Source: CAYVAP01 sp964343195 (GTDB lineage: Bacteria; Bacteroidota; Bacteroidia; J057). From it: a DNA stretch of 34,415 bases. The notes under the pieces are model-generated. The model had not been told where the DNA came from. It worked only from the letters and a program-made list of their open reading frames with translations, and did no database searches. Made by a program: the position numbers and the translations under genes. How positions within the stretch are numbered: position 1 is the stretch's first letter; each line of letters opens with the position of its first letter. The stretch spans positions 1 through 34,415 of the forward strand of contig CAYFIR010000066.1 of NCBI GenBank assembly GCA_964343195.1. Reading direction: 5' to 3'. Below, piece by piece: positions 29,465 to 34,415 of the stretch.

Positions 29465-32005
29465 ATGAACCTCCGGTTGCGACTCCCCTATCTCATTTTT
29501 CTGTTTCTGGGCCTGTTTTTCTTTCTTCCCCATGCATCAGGTCAGTTCATGACGGGGTATCGGCTCGATCGATATAGCGGCGTCCAATCCACTTACCTCC
29601 AGCCAGCAGCCCTTGCAGGCTCTCCTCTCAGGGCAGATCTACAGTTGGGGGGATTCGATTTTCTCCTGTGGAACAGCTACCTGGGGCTAAGGCGACAGAC
29701 CATCGCAGATAGCAGCCTGTTCCAGATAGATGCGGCAGATCCGGCCATAATCCCCGAAAATCTGAATGGCAGGGCCAAACAGGTTTATATGGAAGGGGAC
29801 CTACACCTCCCGGGGCTGGCGTTTCGGATTGGTCCAAAGGTAGGAGTGGGAATTTATGGCAGGTACCGGACCCTGCTGTCGCTTGATCAGTTAGGAGAGC
29901 CTGGAGCCCGGTTTTCCTACTACGACCGGGATGTGGAGGATCAATTCGGAATCGAATATGTAAATGACCGTCTGAGATTTACTTTTGCCAGCTTTTTGGA
30001 AATGGGAGCAGGGGCGGGCGTGACAGTGTGGCAACAGGAAAATCGACGCCTAAAAGCTGGAATTAACCTCAAAGTTAACGCACCAGTGTTTGGTACCTAC
30101 CTGTACGCAGAGGAACTGACCTATCGCTTTGATAATGAAGATACCCTGGACATCCTGAACATCCGGATGGAGACTGGGCGGTCCACACTTGGCGGTGAGC
30201 CCATTCCCTACACTCAACTCCCGGAAAGGTTTCCAAGGCCCCAGTTTTCTCAACTGGGCTGGGGGCTGGACCTCGGGCTCCTCTACGAACAACAGGATAG
30301 CACCATGGAGGCCGAGGGATTTCCCTATCGGTGGAGGGTCGGGCTTGCACTTACCGATCTCGGCAAGGTAAACTTCACCCGCGACGATGACATGGCACTA
30401 CTGGAAGGCCAGGCCTTGGATCTTCCGATTGGGTTTTGGGATGCGGATGGCGTGGCCTTTTTTGACAGCACTCTCTCCTCGGAACTTACTGTGACCCGTG
30501 ACCCAGGTGACTTCAGCCTGCGGCTCCCTATGTCAATCGGGATAAACGGAGATTACCGCTTCAAACCTTCTCTGGCCATGCAATGGGACATCCGCATGGG
30601 GCTGCTGGGCTCCGGTGTTCCCAATGCATTTCGCCCCCCCTTTATGGCAACGCTGGTGCCGAGGTGGGAAAACAAGTGGTTTTCGGTAGGCCTGCCCATG
30701 ACTGTCGATGGCCAAAATCAGTTTGCCATGGGAGCTATTCTTCGCCTGGGTCCCCTGACCGTCGGCAGTGGCAATGTTCTGGGTTACTTCCTGACGGATA
30801 ACATTCGCAGCGCAGATGTCTACGCCACCCTGCATGTGCCCATCCCCTATCGCCCTCGCAAGCCTAAGGCTCCCAAGCCAGAAGAAGCGCAACCTGAAGA
30901 ACCTCCGATAATCGCGACGGTCCCACAGGAGGCACCTACCCCCGATACGACATCTACCCCAGCAGCCCCCGTTACCGATCCTGAGCCACCTGTATTAGCA
31001 GAAACTCCCGCACCTGACACATCGGCTATCCCCGAGCCATTAGCCCCTATCGAACCAAAGCCAGATACCGCAGTTGCCGTAGTGCCCACTCCCACTCTGG
31101 AGCCAGAACCGACTCCAGTACCCGTCGAACCTGAAAAGCCCAGGGTAACGGAGCCCGTGAATTTCCTTTCATCGATGGAGCCTCCCGTCATCGTGGTTGG
31201 GTTTTCAATCACTTCTGTGCCAATAAAACACCGTTTTCCTCCCATGCCACCTGTTAATTGGGAAGGCCTGGATGAGCCGGGACCTGAGGTAGACTCCATT
31301 GGTCCTGCTCCTACCCCACGCATGGATGTCTCCAGCCTCACGCCAGAGCAGATCGCAGAAATAGAGCGCAAGGAAGAGGAACGTCGACGAAATCGCCGGA
31401 ACACTCCCGTTCCCCCCCCACCAGAACCAGTGGCCGAATCAGAGACCGAACCTGTAGAGGATATTCCCTATCAACCTGCTTCGCCCACCCTGTATGGCAG
31501 TGGAGACTACGCTCAGTACATGCCTTATGCCGACCCGGACGGAGATGGGGTTCCCAACAAAGACGACGATTGCCCTGATAAAGCTGGTCCTGCGGAACGG
31601 GGAGGCTGCCCCGAGGATGACCCAAGGGGAGATTCGTCTCTGGAAAGTGTTCCAGAAAATCCTGCCGTCGAGGCATTTGAGCGGGTATATTTTGATTATG
31701 ATGAATCCTACCTTAATGGTAGGGCAAGGGTCTCTCTCAACCAGGTAGCCAGATTTTTACGAGAAAACCCTGAGGCCGATCTCGAAATATGGGGCCATGC
31801 AGATGCCCATGGCAGCAATCCCTATAATGATCGCCTGTCCGAGCGGCGCTGCGAAGCTGTTTGGGCCTATCTCGTGACCAAGGGAATTTCGGAAGAACGG
31901 CTCATCATCATGCCTGTTGGGGAGCGCCTGCCTATGGCCAGTAACTCCACCGAAGAAGGGCGACAGCGCAACCGACGTGTTGAACTGGTCCTGGTCGATC
32001 GGTAA
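29465..32005 (+). CDS. DUF5723 barrel protein fused to TSP3 and OmpA domain
   Basis: Outer-membrane protein of 846 aa. The signal peptide is MNLRLRLPYLIFLFLGLFFFLPHASGQ. The N-terminal part to about residue 460 is a DUF5723-type beta-barrel (YRLDRYSGVQSTYLQPAALAGSPLRADLQLGGFDF, and LAFRIGPKVGVGIYGRYR). A Pro/Glu/Thr-rich linker runs from about 462 to 685. DPDGDGVPNKDDDCPDKAGPAERGGCP (about 690) is a Ca-binding thrombospondin type 3 repeat. The OmpA peptidoglycan-binding domain occupies about 738-846 (VYFDYDESYLNGRARVSLNQVARFL, HADAHGSNPYNDRLSERRCEAVWAYL, GRQRNRRVELVLV). It probably ties an outer-membrane or type IX secretion-related component to peptidoglycan. The frame opens upstream to 29339, but the signal peptide begins at ATG 29465. 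Confidence 0.9.
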   Translation: MNLRLRLPYLIFLFLGLFFFLPHASGQFMTGYRLDRYSGVQSTYLQPAALAGSPLRADLQLGGFDFLLWNSYLGLRRQTIADSSLFQIDAADPAIIPENLNGRAKQVYMEGDLHLPGLAFRIGPKVGVGIYGRYRTLLSLDQLGEPGARFSYYDRDVEDQFGIEYVNDRLRFTFASFLEMGAGAGVTVWQQENRRLKAGINLKVNAPVFGTYLYAEELTYRFDNEDTLDILNIRMETGRSTLGGEPIPYTQLPERFPRPQFSQLGWGLDLGLLYEQQDSTMEAEGFPYRWRVGLALTDLGKVNFTRDDDMALLEGQALDLPIGFWDADGVAFFDSTLSSELTVTRDPGDFSLRLPMSIGINGDYRFKPSLAMQWDIRMGLLGSGVPNAFRPPFMATLVPRWENKWFSVGLPMTVDGQNQFAMGAILRLGPLTVGSGNVLGYFLTDNIRSADVYATLHVPIPYRPRKPKAPKPEEAQPEEPPIIATVPQEAPTPDTTSTPAAPVTDPEPPVLAETPAPDTSAIPEPLAPIEPKPDTAVAVVPTPTLEPEPTPVPVEPEKPRVTEPVNFLSSMEPPVIVVGFSITSVPIKHRFPPMPPVNWEGLDEPGPEVDSIGPAPTPRMDVSSLTPEQIAEIERKEEERRRNRRNTPVPPPPEPVAESETEPVEDIPYQPASPTLYGSGDYAQYMPYADPDGDGVPNKDDDCPDKAGPAERGGCPEDDPRGDSSLESVPENPAVEAFERVYFDYDESYLNGRARVSLNQVARFLRENPEADLEIWGHADAHGSNPYNDRLSERRCEAVWAYLVTKGISEERLIIMPVGERLPMASNSTEEGRQRNRRVELVLVDR

Positions 32006-32076
32006 CATCAGCTCCGAAGTCGCCGCTCAACGCCCATCATCCTAATCCGATCATAAATGCCGAAGATCGGGCAAAT

Positions 32077-32108
32077 TTTTCAGAAGTGGGTTTCATCCCC
32101 TAGTTTTG
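32077..32108 (+). promoter_or_regulatory. Promoter of the D-lactate dehydrogenase-type gene
   Basis: TAGTTTTG (32101-32108) matches the Bacteroidota -7 consensus exactly, with TTTT (32077-32080, one base off TTTG) 20 nt upstream. A transcript would start about 5 nt later, leaving a short leader before ATG 32127. No operator palindrome is evident. Confidence 0.6.
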
Positions 32109-32126
32109 CCATCAAACAAACGCCCT

Positions 32127-33119
32127 ATGAAAATTGCCGTCTTTAGCACCATGCCCTATGATCGGGCTTACCTGACCCACTCCAATGAGTCCCGTGAGCA
32201 TGAGCTAACTTTCCTCAAGCCCTCCCTCAACCACGAAACCCTGAAACTGGCTGAGGGATTTCCCTGCGTCTGTGTTTTCGTCAATGACCAATTGAACGCC
32301 CAGGCCATTACCCATCTGGCTGAACATGGGCTTAAGCTGATTGCCCTTCGCTGTGCGGGGTTCAACAATGTAGATCTCGAAGCTGCAAAAGCCAATGGAG
32401 TGAAGGTGGTACGGGTACCGGCATATTCACCCCACGCAGTAGCCGAGCACGCGCTGGCACTCATCATGACCCTAAATCGCAAAACCCACAAGGCATTTAA
32501 CCGGGTGCGGGAGGGAAATTTTTCTCTTACTCGTTTGGAAGGATTTGACCTGTATGGCCGTACAGTTGGGGTGGTGGGAACAGGAAAAATCGGGCAGGTT
32601 TTCTGCAAAATCATGCAGGGACTCGGCTGCAAAGTGCTGGCCTATGACAAATACCCCAGTGATGGGGTTGCCGCTTCCGGGGTAACCTATGTAGAACTGG
32701 AGGAACTCCTGGCCCAGTCGGATATCGTGTCCCTGCATTGTCCCCTGACTCCGGAAACCCATCATTTGATTGACCGGAAGGCAGTGGATACCATGAAACC
32801 TGGCGTCATGCTGATTAATACCAGTCGCGGGGCGCTTATTGACACCCAGGCAGCTATTCATGGGCTCAAACATCGAAAAATTGGCTACCTGGGAATTGAC
32901 GTTTATGAGCAGGAGGAGAAAATCTTCTTCAAAGACCTTTCAGAGATGGTCATTGAAGACGACACCATAGCCCGGCTGATGAGCTTTCACAACGTCCTGG
33001 TAACTTCGCATCAGGCATTTTTCACCCAAAATGCACTGACCCAGATTGCAGAAACCACGATGGGCAATGTGGATGCTTTCGACAGCAATCAGGAATTGGT
33101 GAATGAAGTAAAAGCCTGA
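32127..33119 (+). CDS. D-2-hydroxyacid dehydrogenase (D-lactate dehydrogenase type)
   Basis: NAD-dependent oxidoreductase of 330 aa, close to fermentative D-lactate dehydrogenases (LdhA). The NAD motif GVVGTGKIG is at 148-156. The catalytic residues fall as expected: Arg234 in NTSRGALID, a Glu in VYEQEE (about 261-264), and His295 in TSHQAFFT. RCAGFNNVDLEAAKANGVKVVRVPAYSPHAVAEHALAL and EKIFFKDLS are diagnostic for the D-LDH group. It probably reduces pyruvate to D-lactate or a related keto acid. TTG 32106 is also in frame, but ATG 32127 (MKIAVFSTMPYD) is the family start. Its last 31 bp overlap the convergent MscS gene. Confidence 0.94.
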   Translation: MKIAVFSTMPYDRAYLTHSNESREHELTFLKPSLNHETLKLAEGFPCVCVFVNDQLNAQAITHLAEHGLKLIALRCAGFNNVDLEAAKANGVKVVRVPAYSPHAVAEHALALIMTLNRKTHKAFNRVREGNFSLTRLEGFDLYGRTVGVVGTGKIGQVFCKIMQGLGCKVLAYDKYPSDGVAASGVTYVELEELLAQSDIVSLHCPLTPETHHLIDRKAVDTMKPGVMLINTSRGALIDTQAAIHGLKHRKIGYLGIDVYEQEEKIFFKDLSEMVIEDDTIARLMSFHNVLVTSHQAFFTQNALTQIAETTMGNVDAFDSNQELVNEVKA

Positions 33120-33994
33120 TTTTCACCGTTCTCAGTCCTTACGTACTGATAATTGACGTGGGTCTCGATTCCATGCTCCCGCAACGCGATGACCAGTTCG
33201 GTTTTAATCCCGGATCGTAATTCCCATGACCTGGCGGGGCTGCTGGCCCATGCTGCAATCCAGCATACGACACAGTCCTTATTCAGCTCCATGATCCAAA
33301 AGGATGGGGACTCAAAATCTTCTGCGAAACTGTTTTCAGAGGCGATGCCAATCGCGATTTCTCTGACTTTGCGCAGGTCCGCTCTGGGGGAGACCGAAAA
33401 CTCCACCTGGGCCCAGTGCCATTCGTCAAACAGGGAATAACTGATGATCTTCTGGTCGAGGACTTCACGATTGGGGATCAGGTAGCGGCGCCAATCCCAG
33501 ATCTTGATTACCGTATGGGTCGTCGTGATGTCCTCGATGGTTCCGTACATGCCTTCGATCATCACGGTGTCGCCTACGTTGAGTTTTTTGGAAGCCGTAA
33601 TGACCAACCCCGACAGAAAGTTTTCGATCAGCGGCTTGGCTGCAATACCGACAATAATGGCAGAGGAGGTTACAAAAATGGAAATCAGCGCCTGGGGGAG
33701 TTCATTCTGGAAGGGGATGATGATGAGCAGCGCCAGTCCGACCGCTATCAGCGAATACACTACGCGGTTGAGAATCGAGAAGCGCGTTTTCAGGCCTTTC
33801 TTTGCCCGTTTTTTGAACAACTCGGTGGGATCGTCGACGGGAGTGTTGGTGATGACAGGATTGGTCTTTTCGATGTCATCGATGTAGGCCCTTCTCTTTC
33901 GGACAAATGCCCGTATCCACAGGGCCACCCCTGTGGTTACTACGAGTGCAATAGATACAGCAAGCACAATAAAAATCTCCGGAGAAATGTCCAT
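33089..33994 (-). CDS. MscS-family mechanosensitive channel
   Basis: Small-conductance-type mechanosensitive channel of 301 aa in the inner membrane. Helices are about 7-30, 79-97 and 103-132, the last the pore-lining TM3 (SSAIIVGIAAKPLIENFLSGLVITASKKL). The beta domain follows: VGDTVMIEGMYGTIEDITTTHTVIKIWDWRRYLIPNREVLDQKIISYS. A C-terminal alpha/beta part ends with GIETHVNYQYVRTENG. It releases solutes on hypo-osmotic shock. ATG 33994 is a clean start. The stop lies inside the last codons of the convergent dehydrogenase gene. Confidence 0.95.
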   Translation of the reverse strand: MDISPEIFIVLAVSIALVVTTGVALWIRAFVRKRRAYIDDIEKTNPVITNTPVDDPTELFKKRAKKGLKTRFSILNRVVYSLIAVGLALLIIIPFQNELPQALISIFVTSSAIIVGIAAKPLIENFLSGLVITASKKLNVGDTVMIEGMYGTIEDITTTHTVIKIWDWRRYLIPNREVLDQKIISYSLFDEWHWAQVEFSVSPRADLRKVREIAIGIASENSFAEDFESPSFWIMELNKDCVVCWIAAWASSPARSWELRSGIKTELVIALREHGIETHVNYQYVRTENGENQAFTSFTNS

Positions 33995-34108
33995 GAGCAG
34001 CGGTTAATAAGCAAAATTGTTTTCGGTCCAAATGTCTGTAAGCTACCTCAAATAATGAAATCATGTTCTCCACTAGACTTTATCCAAAAAATTGATGCTT
34101 TTCCAATT

Positions 34109-34351
34109 GTTATGTCGCCTCCCCGCTTCGCGGGATCGCGGATCAGCGGGACCTACTTTCTTTCTAGCTCCGCAAATGGATTTCTAATATGCTTCCTCTG
34201 AAAGTGTTATGTCGCCTCCCCGCTTCGCGGGATCGTGGATCAGCGGGACTTACTTCTTTTTTAGGTCCGCAAATGGATTTTTATTATTCGGCGTGTTTGC
34301 AAGTGCTACTTCGCTTTCAGCGGGACTTACTTCTTTTTCAAAAGAAGTAAG
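34109..34351. repeat. 97-bp tandem palindromic repeats and a perfect hairpin
   Basis: Two copies with a period of 97 bp start at 34109 and 34206 (GTTATGTCGCCTCCCCGCTT). Each carries CCCGC-TTC-GCGGG and AGCGGGACYTACTT and ends in TCCGCAAATGGATTT. A third, partial copy from about 34300 keeps AGCGGGACTTACTT and leads into a 12-bp hairpin CTTACTTCTTTT / AAAAGAAGTAAG (34326-34351). The rest of the window to 34415 holds no supported gene. Confidence 0.85.
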
Positions 34352-34415
34352 CAAGAAAAGTTCGGCATTTCAGGCTTCCCTGCAAGCCGCCCCGAGCGCC
34401 AAATGCCGGGCCAGC

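Overview
The window looks like a chromosomal contig from a member of the Bacteroidota, most likely the Saprospiria (Lewinella/Haliscomenobacter-like). The pointers are a TonB receptor with a carboxypeptidase-regulatory-like N-terminal domain, a DUF4374 lipoprotein, a DUF5723-OmpA fusion, Bacteroidota-type promoter elements (TAnnTTTG) at several starts, and abundant short-period intergenic repeats. No rRNA, tRNA, phage, transposase or CRISPR array was recognised. One 100-N assembly gap lies at 11460-11559. The genus is inference.

Layout. 1-1911: polyamine genes speD and aguA, with a possible 39-codon ORF and a strong terminator hairpin between them. 1926-9672: a GH13 alpha-glucosidase, a GNAT-like protein, an MlaF-type ATPase without a visible permease, an arginase-fold protein that has lost its metal ligands, a divergent extended SDR, and an HtrA protease. 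9673-11885: a palindromic interspersed element, a DUF4038 (apiosidase-like) gene broken by a frameshift, the gap, and 8-bp and 18-bp period tandem repeats. 11886-13839: an MFS transporter and a low-molecular-weight phosphatase. 13960-19382: an iron locus resembling the Bacteroides Xus xenosiderophore system (TonB receptor, DUF4374 lipoprotein, PepSY membrane protein). A 17-bp palindrome sits in its promoter, and about 520 bp of repeats, including an 83-bp insertion with a 6-bp target duplication, separate the second and third genes. 19490-25287: a small lipoprotein, an ABC exporter, an SDR with a divergent TetR regulator and a clear operator, a GH130-type lipoprotein and a ClbS/DfsB-like protein. 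25761-34000: a DUF2007 membrane protein, the second palindromic element, yggS, phosphosulfolactate synthase, an AlbA_2 protein, a large nested palindrome, the DUF5723-OmpA protein, a D-lactate-type dehydrogenase and an MscS channel. 34109 to the end: tandem 97-bp palindromic repeats.

The genes form ordinary metabolic and envelope units. The most unusual material is intergenic. A roughly 155-bp element occurs twice in opposite orientation, with matching ends and a hairpin whose stem changes in a compensatory way while its loop stays fixed. Low-complexity tracts phased at 7 nt recur at gene ends. A 155-bp direct repeat and a MITE-like insertion interrupt the siderophore operon. Among the proteins, the best leads are the Xus-like locus and the arginase-fold protein without metal ligands.
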